Shown piece by piece: positions 8,344 through 17,235 of a stretch of DNA of 22,749 nucleotides; position 1 is the stretch's first letter, and the number at the start of each line of letters is the position of its first letter. The stretch comes from Phanerochaete sordida. Its lineage: Eukaryota; Basidiomycota; Agaricomycetes; Polyporales; Phanerochaetaceae. Position numbers and translations under genes: made by a program. The notes beneath the pieces were generated by a model. That model saw only the letters and a list, made by a program, of their open reading frames with translations. It made no database searches and had not been told where the DNA came from. Location: NCBI GenBank assembly GCA_019973155.2, contig BPQB01000172.1:1-22749 (forward strand), given 5' to 3'.

Positions 8344-8613
8344 TCAGCCATCGCGGTTGCCAAGAACCCGGAGCACTTTGGGCGACTCAAACGCATCCTG
8401 CTGCGCCTCTACTGGCTACGCGATGTTGTTGAGCAGGGCCTGATCAACCCGCAATATGTGCAGACCGACTGGAAGCTTGCAGATGTCGTCACCAAGGCGC
8501 TGCCTCCGGTGAAGGTCACTGCACTGCGCCGGCTCCTGGGCATGGAATGGACTGGCGGTTCTGGGGGAAGCTGCACGCATGCTGAGATGTGCTGCATCAG
8601 GGGGGAGTGTTAG
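8344..8613 (+). pseudogene. Ty1/Copia polyprotein, C-terminal RNase H fragment
   Basis: The open frame contains SAIAVAKNPEHFGRLKRI, LRLYWLRDVVEQGLI and QTDWKLADVVTKALP, the diagnostic C-terminal RNase H tail of Copia polyproteins (compare the generic pattern AIALAKNP then ADILTKPL). It ends at TAG 8611-8613, whose first bases overlap the LTR start. It begins abruptly after the Harbinger terminus, so element B probably inserted in the RNase H coding region. The upstream gag, protease, integrase and reverse transcriptase parts are not present to the left of element B. The frame of the remaining part is intact. Confidence 0.85.
8600..8607 (+). other. polypurine tract of the Copia element
   Basis: GGGGGGAG directly precedes the LTR start TGTTAGAG, as expected for the plus-strand primer of an LTR retrotransposon. 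Confidence 0.75.
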
Positions 8614-8916
8614 AGTGCGTGCTGCAGCACCTCTTCGCCTCAGTGGCCCTATGGACTCGGTCTGGGCCTTGGCGCCACTCACTTCAGTGGCGCTTTCCTT
8701 TTCAGACATTCCTTTGTCTTATTGTCTTTCACCTTTCCTTTCTCCTGAATTTATCCCTTTCTTTGTAGACCTTTCTCCGTTGCTACTGTGTGCATTGACC
8801 TGGTTAGCCCGTTCTAAACCCTCGTGGGGCGGGCTTGGGCCCTTAGTTGCTCATCTACCACCACCAGTGTGTGCTCCGGAACTTCTCTGTGGTCAAGTAC
8901 ACCTCCCACAACAACA
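8608..8916 (+). mobile_element. 3' LTR of the Copia element, 309 bases
   Basis: Begins TGTTAGAGTGCG just after the polypurine tract and ends CTCCCACAACAACA. It matches the 5324 and 11255 LTRs but is shorter, mainly because it has one copy of the block that is duplicated with a 54-base period in the longer form, plus small deletions near 8800. It is followed by TGAGC. It is more diverged than the two 376-base LTRs are from each other, so it represents an older or different subfamily. Confidence 0.85.
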
Positions 8917-9164
8917 TGAGCGGTGTTTGATTTAGACAAAGATGAACAGCTTTTGCCAGACGATGAAGGAAGCACTCCCAAATCTAGCAGCAGAGTAGAG
9001 TATTTAAAGGGCAGTGGTATACAAGCACCATGCTCATTTCGTACTCTTACATCTAACCGTCACTAACAGCTACATGCTCAACATGTTCTAAAGCATAGTT
9101 CGAAGGAAAGTGCACGCACAACGAGCAATGATTATAAGAGTAATTCATCAAGGACGTATTTTAG
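8917..9164. other. spacer between Copia LTR and KDZ fragment, nothing recognised
   Basis: It may contain remains of the KDZ gene: an open plus-strand stretch at about 8924-9055 includes EYLKGSGIQAPCSFRT. It matches no motif I know. Confidence 0.3.
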
Positions 9165-9510
9165 TACACTGGTTGGAAGACTGCCCACATCATCTTTGAC
9201 AATAACTGCACGCTGTGGTGTTCTACCAAAGTGGACCCATGGTGAAAGTGCATTGATCTCACCACTGACGTCTTTCGTCACAAATCCAAGCGTAGCGCTA
9301 CTGACTGCATCTGTCAGATGCACTGCAACCCCAAGGCCTTTCCGAAGCTCAGAGGAGCTGACTCAGAAAATCAACACCTCAACCCCCCCCCCCCTCCCAC
9401 ACACCGCCGCAGAGCAAACCAATGTCTGGCTGGCTCGCTTCAACCACATGCTTCGTGAGATGCATGTGCATCATTTCAACTTTGTCCTTGATGAGCATAT
9501 CATATGCTGA
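9165..9510 (+). pseudogene. KDZ-type transposase (Cys-cluster-associated) C-terminal fragment
   Basis: Two frames together give a recognisable pattern: AHIIFDNNCTLW, DLTTDVFRHKS, then DCICQMHCNPKAFPKLRG in one frame, and AAEQTNVWLARFNHMLREM plus FNFVLDEHI in another. This order (FDNxC, a CxxHCNP block, then EQxNxWxxxF and FLDEM) is what I know from the C-terminal region of fungal Kyakuja-Dileera-Zisupton transposases and relatives. Lesions are a TGA at 9243-9245 after VDPW, and a frame change at a run of twelve C residues at 9383-9394. The frame stops at 9508-9510. The N-terminal part is not found upstream. The family assignment rests on remembered motifs, not a search. Confidence 0.6.
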
Positions 9511-10581
9511 AACCGGTGTACCCGTGCAGAGCTCTGGGCCGTGTGCCATGTAATAATATTGCTTCGTGCTTACAATGTCTATGGAGTTCTTCGTGGACCA
9601 AATGCTCCCTGTTGTCCACTGGGTCTTTTTGCCTTGTGTGCACTATTGTCCAGCCTGTACGGCGTGTGCAGCGGGTATCACCAGGTTTGTAAATATAACA
9701 GGTGCTATAAGTAACACACGTCCTGTGCGTACTCCATGTTCTGTAGGTAAACCTTGTCTCTGTGGGTACTTGATGCTTTTTATTGTTTCTGTCCAGCCTA
9801 TACAGTGAGTTCATGTGCGCGGTGAAACTCCTACAGCACCAACAACTGCCTTCTGCACGGCATGCAACACCCTGCTCTCCTTGGTGTTCCTGCTCACCGA
9901 TGGGCTGTACTCGAAGGCGCGGCCCCACTTGCTGAGACCGCGCCCACTGTTGCTGCGGGGGCACATATTCTTATACAATACTCGCGTGATATGATTACAT
10001 GTGTTATCCGTCATATACACATGTGTGGTCATCTCCAAGCTCGTCCACTTTTGAAAGAAGACTTAGTGCAAACTGGATGCGCTCATTTTTACGTTCAGCC
10101 CAAAGCTTTCTTGCAAGACCAGGTGCCTCTTCCTTGAGCTGCTTCCATGTTCAGATACCGTATTCCACTCAACAAAATGGCCATCCAGCTGTATGAAACC
10201 GTAGACTTCCTGGTCTTTCCGGCCTGAACAGTACTGTTGCCGTGCATGACGCGAGCAAAGGTTGCGAGAATGGTCGTGCCAGCAGGGAACTAGGTGACGA
10301 TGCCAAACTGCTGGAAGGTGAGGTGGGGGGAGGTGGTACATGTTCTCTGGAGCGTAGGCTGTCGCCATTACTGAACGGATGCAAATGTTTGAAGACATAG
10401 TTTGCCGCGACCACTCCTCCCAGGGATTTTGTTTGCTGGTGAGACGGAATACGGAGGGTGGTTCAGAGACGTGCAACAACCGATGTGTGTGGTCGCGTTC
10501 TGCACAGTCTGTGAATCTAGAAAGCAACAGAGTGCTGAGTTTATTGGCGACAGGAATGACACTCACCCCATCAACCACAGT
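9511..10581. other. region without a recognised gene
   Basis: Several medium-length open frames exist on both strands but show no known motif. On the minus strand, a GTGAGTG donor near 10566 and a TTTCTAG acceptor near 10520 could splice the F-box-like fragment at 10582-10845 to downstream sequence, so part of this region may be that gene's continuation. No tRNA, repeat array or terminal repeat was seen. Confidence 0.35.
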
Positions 10582-10845
10582 CTAAGATGGAGCTCCTTGA
10601 GTAAGTGTTGCGCGATATGCAGCACAGAATGTACTCCAGATAGACTGTCGATGCCATAGTATCTCGAGGCTTGTGACTCCTGGAGTGACATGGTCATTGA
10701 ATAAGGGTAGCGAATGGACCCATAGAACGTGTTCCAAGACGAGTTTCCTCAGCACTGGACATTGTACAATGATCTCCGCGAAGTCGGCCTCTTCAGCCTT
10801 GATTATTACATTCATTAGGACAAGGGCCTCAAGCTTGGTCCACAA
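10582..10845 (-). pseudogene. F-box/leucine-rich-like protein fragment
   Basis: The minus-strand frame reads WTKLEALVLMNVIIKAEEAD, then CPVLRKLVLEHV and GVTSLEIL, a spacing of Leu-rich segments (LxxLxLxxV, CPxLxxLxL) typical of the leucine-rich part of basidiomycete F-box proteins. F-box proteins bring substrates to SCF ubiquitin ligases. No F-box motif itself is visible here. Near 10660 the leucine pattern seems to continue in another frame (HLLKELHLRLWL), so a frameshift is likely. It may be the same gene as the fragment near 12783, split by a solo LTR and other insertions. Assignment is from pattern only. Confidence 0.4.
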
Positions 10846-11013
10846 TAGAAGAAGGTTTTTATCCTATACAGAGCCTTTTCATATGACACCGCTGAGCTGC
10901 AGAGCAACGGATTGAGCAAAGTGTGCATAGTACAAGCTCTCCTATATTAACGGCAAACATGTTGTGTCTCCACTTAGCAAATAGCCCAACGCTGTGTGCT
11001 CTAAAGACGATAT

Positions 11014-11069
11014 TGTTGCTGTGGAAAGTGTACTCGACCAGTGAGACGCTCCGGAGCACACACTGGTGG
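11014..11069 (-). mobile_element. LTR end remnant of the same Copia family
   Basis: TGTTGCTGTGG followed by GTGTACTCGACCAGTGAGACG and the GGAGCACACACTGGTGG block matches the first 55 or so bases of the minus-strand LTR at 11255. The match then stops. It is a truncated LTR, about 185 bases from the complete one and in the same orientation. Confidence 0.7.
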
Positions 11070-11249
11070 CAACTGCGCTTCAGGGCGAATTAGTGCCAAA
11101 TTTATTTGGTGGATATTCGAATAAACATGATAGTTCTCGCATATATCCGCCTACATAACCACCATCTTATTCTCAATAATGTCCCAATAACCATCGCATA
11201 TGTGCTACATCTACGCTTAATAAAAGACACTCAGATATGTAGAGTTAAT

Positions 11250-11254
11250 GTACT
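11250..11254. other. 5-base target-site duplication GTACT (left copy)
   Basis: Identical to 11631-11635 on the other side of the solo LTR. Five bases is the usual size for Copia integrases. Confidence 0.9.
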
Positions 11255-11630
11255 TGTTGGTGTGGGAGGTGTACTCGACCACTGAGACGCTCCGGAGCAC
11301 ACACTGGTGGTGGTGGATGAGCAACTCATGATATTGAGACGAGGAGTGGCTACTGACCTGGTGGTGGTGGATGAGCAACTGAAGGCCCAAGTCCGCCCCA
11401 CCAGGGTTTATATCTACGCTGATCCGGCGCTAATCAGGTCAATGCACAGAGGAAGAACGGAGAAAGCGCTACAAAGGAACGGATAAACCGAGGACAAAGG
11501 AAAGGTGAAAGACAATAAGACAAAGGAATGTCCCAAAAGGAAAGTGCCACTGAAGTGAGTGGCACAAAGGCCCAGACCGAGTCCATGGGGCCACTGAGGC
11601 GGAGAGGTGCCTGCAGCACGCACTCCAACA
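11255..11630 (-). mobile_element. intact solo LTR of the Copia family, 376 bases, with target duplication
   Basis: Reverse-complement twin of the LTR at 5324-5699, same length and about 97% identical by eye. On the plus strand it runs from TGTTGGTGTGGG to CGCACTCCAACA. The flanking five bases are GTACT (11250-11254) and GTACT (11631-11635), a perfect target-site duplication. This shows a complete insertion followed by recombination between its two LTRs, which removed the coding part. Confidence 0.95.
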
Positions 11631-11635
11631 GTACT
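11631..11635. other. 5-base target-site duplication GTACT (right copy)
   Basis: Pairs with 11250-11254. Confidence 0.9.
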
Positions 11636-12629
11636 GCCCTCAGCTCAGGCTCACTGCTCCCTGCAGCGGGTCCTCTCGGGCTTATCCTCATACCCACACC
11701 GGGACAGAGAATACCAGTTGACTTGTAAGGGCAGGGAGACCAGTTAATAATGAAAAAGCGAGAACATGGATACAAAACTGTCGCATAAGGGGATCACAGC
11801 CATGGGGTGAGCAAGTAGCCACCATGCTAACCTCGCAGGGTATGTGGTGCGCGTTTTTCAGTCGCTCGAGTGCACCGAGGTGTATGTCGCTGGTCACCTT
11901 TCCAACTAGGTAAGTCTCCTCATTGACATGTGGCAAGCTCTCACATCCACAATGAAGTCATTGAGTGCTTCTGGCAAAACGATGGCGATGACCAGAATGT
12001 CGCAACGACTGAACAACAGGGCCTGCGGGCCCTGGGCCCATGGCCCTCCCCGGCGCCTAAAGGCTCCGCCCTTCCCGCGTCCTGGCGTCTATAGGCCCAC
12101 GCTTGCTCGTGCTCTCCGCATCATGTTCTTTGGTCCAGCGCCCCTGCCTCGGTACGTCCTTTGGTTTTCCATGCCAGGGCTTTGTCTCCGCTTATCAATA
12201 GACTCATTAGCCCCTTATTCTTCTGGCCCCTGCGTGAGCTTTGTAGTGCTGTGGCCAAAGCCGACACGATGGCTGCTGTGACTGTGCTGCGCTCTGGTGG
12301 CCTTCGCCACTGCCCTTTGTCTACACCTTGCTTAAGGTCCTCGCCTCACCCTCATGAGACGCATTGCAAGGTACAGCAGTGGCCCAGACACACAATGTAT
12401 ATATAATGTCACAGTCTTCTATCTAATGAGTCTATATCCCCCCCAAATACCGTCAAAAAGCCTTCACATCCATGAGTACACGCGCTCGCTCCACAGATAG
12501 TCCATCCGCCCACTCCGCCAACGTTCCATCCGCATACTGTGCGGCAGCTGGTGCAGGACGTCTTGCTTCTCCGGGCTACTTTCTGCGGGTCAGAGAACTG
12601 CTTAGGCTGGGCCATGGGGGAATTTCGTG
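11636..12629. other. region without a confident gene, possible F-box gene remains
   Basis: On the minus strand, 11920-12005 reads CDILVIAIVLPEALNDFIVD and about 11830-11905 reads SDIHLGALERLKNAHH; both could be leucine-rich remnants of the F-box-like gene, with an intron-like GTGAGAG...TACCTAG between them that does not keep phase. The stretch about 12010-12410 starts GGGCCTGCGGGCCCTGGGCCC and looks like inserted, unassigned DNA, since minus-strand coding similarity is absent there. A matching terminal inverted repeat was not found at its other side. Confidence 0.3.
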
Positions 12630-12783
12630 TCCATAAAGGGTCGAAAGCCACTAGCTGGCACAAGCGAGGCGCAATCGCGCAGACAGTACGTTGCATATCC
12701 ACACTCATTCCGAGAAATACCAGCCTGATGTCTTGCAACTTGCGTAGTGCACCAGACCAGAATGCTTTATTACCGTGACGCAT
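12630..12783 (-). pseudogene. second F-box/leucine-rich-like fragment
   Basis: The minus-strand frame begins near 12783 and reads AFWSGALRKLQDIRLVFLGM, then CAIAPRLCQLVAFDPLW. The amphipathic Leu pattern resembles the leucine-rich region of basidiomycete F-box proteins. It overlaps the first codons of the plus-strand Cys-cluster frame at 12775, so a junction between two unrelated sequences probably lies near 12770-12790. Confidence is limited because no F-box is visible. Confidence 0.35.
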
Positions 12784-14059
12784 ACTTGCCCGCTCGATTT
12801 CGAAGACGCTACTGCGCTCGCTACACAGCTCAATGAGCTATATGCTATAAAGACACGCTATACTCCACTGCTCCCCAATGACTACCATCCACGTCTTGCT
12901 GCTCCATTGGTCACCACCGCTACAGTGCTTGAGCTGACTCGCAACACTGCCCAGAGCCTCACGGTGGCTACATCAAAGTCTGCAACGCCACATGACTGCT
13001 CGAACGCTCACTGCAAGCTGCAATCAGGCAAGCGTACACGTGCAAACGTCAGCTGCATCGAGATCAAGTGTAGCCGTTGTTGTGCAGCGGCCTACAATGA
13101 CGCTCTTGCTGGTGGCACCGCCCGCCCGCAGTGCAAAATTAATGGCAAGCCTCCTGTACACCCCTTGCAACCACATCCATCTGCCATCGCTGCTCAGCCA
13201 CCACCCGGTGCACTCTCCTTTGACCTCTCTGCTCGCCAGACTGCTCCGTCAGATGGTGCAGGCTTGTCTCAGGGATCCTCTGCGCAAGTGCACGATGCTC
13301 AGTCACAGCCGAGCCGTCATGCCCCAAGCCGCCGCACCGACTTGTCACGTTCGATCAAGGATGGATGAGGTCGCGCACGCAATGATGCACAGCAGCAACA
13401 GCTGCAGATTATCACACGCAAGCACGATATGGAGCTGCTGCAGGAGAGAGAGCAAAAGTCCTGCACTCTCGTGATATGGTTCAAGGTTTGTCTATACTAA
13501 CATCCCCTTTGCAAACATTCTCGATACTCAAACAATCTTTGTACAGAATGGCAAACGTCCTCGAGTTGTCTTTCACCACATATTCAACTATCCATATCTT
13601 GTTCCCGCCTCTATCAATGCGCTGGTGTCCAAGGACAATGAGTTCGGACTGAGCCCATCCTCCTTCGTTCAATACTACTCTGGCACATGGGTCACCTTAA
13701 GCTTGCAGCAGCCAATTCGTGTTAATTCTGAGCACGAGGTGCTGTTCCGGCTGCTACCAAGCTTTCGCAAAGAGCTGTCTGATTGCTCCGATCTCGAGGA
13801 CTACCAGTGCCGACAGCCTCAGCGTCATGGTCCATCGAAACGTCTGGCAGCTCAGCTTGTATCACCATCAAAGAAGGCCCGCATCTCAAAGGCCGATAGT
13901 CCTGCAGGGAATGCCAACATAGGCCGCAGTACCCCTGTTACCCCTACACGACATGCACAATCTCCGAATCTTGAGCTACCGTCAATGGCCCAGGTCCTCA
14001 ATAGCTTTGAAGACTCTCCGGCTGCTATCACAGTTCTTACTCACCTAGCTATGGCCTAG
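12775..14059 (+). pseudogene. Cys-cluster fungal protein, two exons, one in-frame TGA
   Basis: Exon 1 runs to 13485 and exon 2 from 13547 to 14059, separated by a 61-base intron (GTTTGT donor, ACTAAC branch, GTACAG acceptor) that keeps phase. The first exon has a likely zinc-binding cluster: CSNAHC, then CIEIKCSRCC and a later C in PQCK, with basic residues between. A Gln-rich coiled segment (AQQQQLQIITRKHDMELLQ) follows, then a globular block in exon 2 (FHHIFNYPYLVPASINALV, YYSGTWVTLSLQ, VLFRLLPSFRKEL) and a Ser/Pro-rich tail. A TGA at 13366-13368 interrupts an otherwise open frame. There is no ATG in frame upstream, so the 5' end is missing or in another exon. I recall similar Cys-cluster proteins of unknown role from mushroom genomes, but give no function. 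Confidence 0.6.
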
Positions 14060-14565
14060 GGGAGAGGTCTTGATAGCAAGAGAGGAGTAGTAAGAGCTGA
14101 GTGTAAAGAGGACACAAACAACATTGTTGAGTCTGGGGTGCAGCCCCCAGACCTCCCTGCTTATATACATGCATGGGGGGACCTCAGGGACCCTACATGA
14201 CCCCTGAGACTACTACCAAATGGAGTCAGACCGACTGGTCTGACTCATCCTGACCTCAGTCTGAGTCAGCATGCCAGGTGACCACTCCAGACCTGGCCTT
14301 GCCCATGGTCCAGGCTCTGGTGGGGTCTGGACCTTGTATCTAGACTATCTAGGACGCTTTTGGATATTATCTATAGATAAGATAACTCTACCACTGATCC
14401 CTTGATTATCCTCCACCCATCACATGACTTTCATGTGACCGTGTCAGTCACGTGACCGTGACTAGGTGTCTAACCCTTATGAGCGTGTTTGAGCGTGTCT
14501 ACACGTGTCTGCGTGTCTTCTGAGCCTATAAGCGCGTGTATAGGGCGCTTAGGTGTAAATCCGTG
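14052..14565 (-). mobile_element. LTR-like block, minus orientation, boundaries uncertain
   Basis: Read on the minus strand, this has a TATATAAGCAGG-type promoter near 14160-14172 followed by a GGTCTGGGGGCTGC leader and a pyrimidine-rich end (CTCTTACTACTCC, CTATCAAGACCTCTCC). That is the arrangement I know from U3-R-U5 regions of fungal LTR elements. The distal part holds short inverted repeats (CACATGACTTTCATGTG at about 14419; TCACGTGA at 14447-14454) and repeated GAGCGTGT words. Candidate ends are TGGCC at 14052 and GTGACA at about 14560-14565, but the flanking five bases do not match, so it is not proven. If the left end is right, the stop codon of the Cys-cluster gene at 14057 is supplied by this element. 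Confidence 0.45.
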
Positions 14566-14658
14566 ACAGCTGCATCCAGCGCTGTACCGCCATTAGATCC
14601 GCTGCGTCTGGTCGCCCCCCTTCCGAAGTGCATGCAGTCTCTTAAAGCACCGGCGACC

Positions 14659-16634
14659 ATGGCTCATCGTCAATGGCCAGCTGGTTATACTCTTCAAGAG
14701 CTCCTAGACGGCTTCAGCGAGATTCAGGAGATGCTCAAGAGCAAAGAAGGGAACACAGAAAAGGCGGCATTCCCTGCTGTCTTCTCCACCGAATATCAAA
14801 AATCTACGGTCACACGCTGCAAGAAGATTCTGTGGAAGACAACTGAAGCTACGAAGGTCAAGCATGCATCGACAAAATGGGCTGATTTTCTTAAGGCTCT
14901 GAAGCTGAGCAACGATGGTGAAACCAGAAACGCAGCCCTCACCCTTGAGCTCTCAGAGCTGCCCAGTTCGTCTCATCGATCGGCCACGATCTCTCATGTT
15001 TCCAGCCCTGCACTGAGCCTGCCCACTACACCGCGGACTGACTCAAGCCCCCTCGACCCTGAACCATCTGCCCCCTCCTTCCTGCGCCATGCAGAGACTC
15101 CCAATCCCTTCTTGGATCCTGGCAGCGCAGCTCCATCTGCAAAATGCTGCTGTGCATATAGTACCTAATTGTACCACTAATTAGCAAAAAATAGCTGGCT
15201 TAGGTGAGTTACCCTAAAAGTTCCCAGTACCAAACCTAATTTTGACCTAATCCTGAGTTTTTTGCTTTCTATTTGTTAGATTTCTCTTTACTAAATGACC
15301 TAACTGCTAGTTTCTTTTACCTAATTTAGATGGAATTGAGTCAAAATTAGTCAAATTAGACAGATTTTAGGTAACCAATAGCACTAACTTAGGGTCAAAA
15401 AGAAGAATTAGTATTGGCTAAGATAATAAGGCAAGTAGGAATAAGAAAACCTCATTAGGTTACAGCAAGCTGGGAGATAGTAATAATTAACTCCACAGCT
15501 TTTTGCAGATTGCTCTCCCCAGCAGGGAGAGCTTCTTGTCGCATCCAGACTTCTTTCAGGCAATCCTTGCTGATTCTGATCTTTTGAACGGCTCAGCGGA
15601 CTGGCAGCTAGGCCTTCCACCAAATCTGAAGGAGCTTCTTGCTCACTGTCTCTTCTGCAACAAGCCTGTCACAAGCACGCCGTCACCCTACCTTCAGCAG
15701 CTCTTGGCAGAACTTATCTCTGATCTCAACCCAGAGCCTATGGCTACATTTCTGTACTGTCAGCGGCATGAACTGGAAACCAGTCTTGCACCTGAAGCTA
15801 AGGAAAAAGGATGGCCGCTCGACATTGACTTCTCACAGCTTTGGCACCGTACTTTATGCTCACAGCCCCATTTAGAATCGATTCTCCGAGGCGACATCTC
15901 TGAGAACGTGTTCTATGAGCTATCTACAAGGAACCGCAATCTAGAGTCAAATCCAGACGAGACGTCTACCAGCGTCAAGTCCGCCCTTACAAAGGAACTC
16001 GAGCACACCGCACGTGAGAGCCCACCGCGTGCTGCAGGCTAGTGAGTCCCCACTCTCCTCTTTTATTGCCAGTTACACTCATCCTCACTACAGCTACGGG
16101 AACGAGGGCATAGCAATTATCATGCTTGTTCTGATGAACATCTATGATCAAGCAAGCTTCAATCCCAGTCGGTTCTCTCCTCTCTCCTACGACAAGTTTA
16201 TTCGATGCCTCCTCGTGCCTGAAGTTACGGTTTACCTCATTCAAGAAGACATGGACCTCAATCAGGAAGACGCCATCAATGTTCTCTTCGACAGCGAACG
16301 CTATGGAAGCATCATGTACCACGAGGACAGCACTCCTGCCTTCCAAGAGGCCCAGCAGTGGTACTCGAACGTCTATGCCAAGGCACGTAATGAGCAGAAG
16401 ATGTCTACCACTCAGGACGTCGAAGATCAGACTATAGGAGCCAAGGTCACCGTCAAGGCTGAAAACGTTGACATACCCGTCCCTCCTGCTGACCCAGAGA
16501 TCACTGGCTGGGTCAAATACATCGATGAGAATGGTGGCGTGGTGTACGATGTAAGCCACCCCAAGGCGCAGCTCAGCGATGCAGCCTCTGGAGCAGCAAG
16601 TTGGCATACAGGCACCCAAGGTGTGGCTTCTTAA
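14659..16634 (+). CDS. RTC4-like domain-containing protein, three exons
   Basis: Exon 1 starts at ATG 14659 in a good context (GACCATGG) and encodes a short N-terminal domain (FPAVFSTEYQKSTVTRCKK) and a Ser/Pro-rich linker. Exon 2 (about 15509-16041) encodes PSRESFLSHPDFFQAIL, LLAHCLFCNKPV and FCxRHE-like CQRHELE. Exon 3 (16094-16634) completes the RTC4-like fold: AGYYGNEGIAIIM spans the junction, then LVPEVTVYLIQEDMDL and SERYGSIM, then an acidic and Gly/Ser-rich tail. The 52-base intron 16042-16093 (GTGAGT, ACTACAG) is exact. RTC4-like domains are named after yeast Rtc4, implicated in telomere capping; the role of these fungal relatives is unknown. The first splice pair is unresolved because obvious donor (15161) and acceptor (15508) sites are out of phase, so a mutation or different site is possible. 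Confidence 0.72.
15161..15508 (+). other. AT-rich long intron in the RTC4-like gene, rich in TTAGGT/ACCTAA
   Basis: This stretch of about 348 bases between coding blocks is much more AT-rich than its surroundings and about six times longer than other introns here. Ten hexamers of the TTAGGT/ACCTAA or TTAGGG/CCCTAA type occur at 15163, 15200, 15212, 15234, 15245, 15298, 15319, 15367, 15389 and 15455. No terminal inverted repeat or target duplication was recognised, so it is either an expanded intron or an old inserted element. Confidence 0.55.
16042..16093 (+). other. intron 2 of the RTC4-like gene
   Basis: GTGAGTCC donor at 16042 and CACTACAG acceptor at 16093, 52 bases. Splicing produces AGYYGNEG, which matches the RTC4-like pattern, whereas unspliced sequence gives AG then stop. 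Confidence 0.88.
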
Positions 16635-16639
16635 CACGC

Positions 16640-17235
16640 ACAGTCACGTCGAGGTGCAGCTCCGAGGCGTACAGCAGAAGGCTCAAAGGGTTTGGAAGCC
16701 TCGAGGTAAGCTAGGGTTCCAAGAGGGCTTGCGCGAGGTGTCCAAGGCTCCGAGTGCAAGCGCCTCGGGTGCTGCGCAGCTCCTCGGCAGTTTCCGAGTG
16801 GCTGTAGTACATAAATCGCGCCGAGGCGCATTCAATAAACAGACTCTTTCACCGCGAAATACAGAGTTCTCCGAGTGCGAGCGAGCACTTCGTTGTTTCA
16901 GTCTAGTTCAGCCCAGTCCAGCTCAGTACAGCTTCAGTTCCATCTCCGAGGGGCTTCGTGTCACCCGAGGAGCTTTCATCGCGCTCGAAGTCGTCTTCCC
17001 TCGCGTTCCAGTCACAGTCTCGTTCTCTCTCCCCTCGTCCCAGCCTCAGTCCTGTCTCAGTCCCCATTCTTCGAGCCTCATACACCCCTACTCATCGACA
17101 TACACCGCTCTACCCAACCCTCCCTTGCATAGAGGAACTCCCATCGTTCCTCGACGCTGTCTTGGAATTCCATTCCTCGACGCGCAGCCTAACTCTGGCA
17201 GGAGTCACACAACGAGATCGACGATTAATGTGATA
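16640..17235 (+). other. possible LTR-like or promoter block, unassigned
   Basis: A TATA-like ACATAAATC at about 16809 is followed 20-odd bases later by AATAAA (16834-16839), the spacing of a U3/R region in a fungal LTR. CTCCGAG or CCGAGG words recur (about 16662, 16749, 16818, 16870, 16945). A plus-strand open frame through this stretch has low-complexity Ser/Pro composition and no motif, so I do not call it a gene. Matching ends and target duplications were not found. Confidence 0.3.

Noticed and set aside
10063..10578. 171-codon minus-strand frame as a gene
   Set aside because: It has no motif; at most its first part is a spliced continuation of the F-box-like fragment.
12010..12410. Harbinger-type terminus GGGCCTG near 12018 as the start of another element
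   Set aside because: No matching inverted end or 3-base duplication was found on the right side.
15987..16637. 216-codon minus-strand frame opposite the RTC4-like exon
   Set aside because: It is a complementary shadow of a well-supported exon and shows no family pattern.
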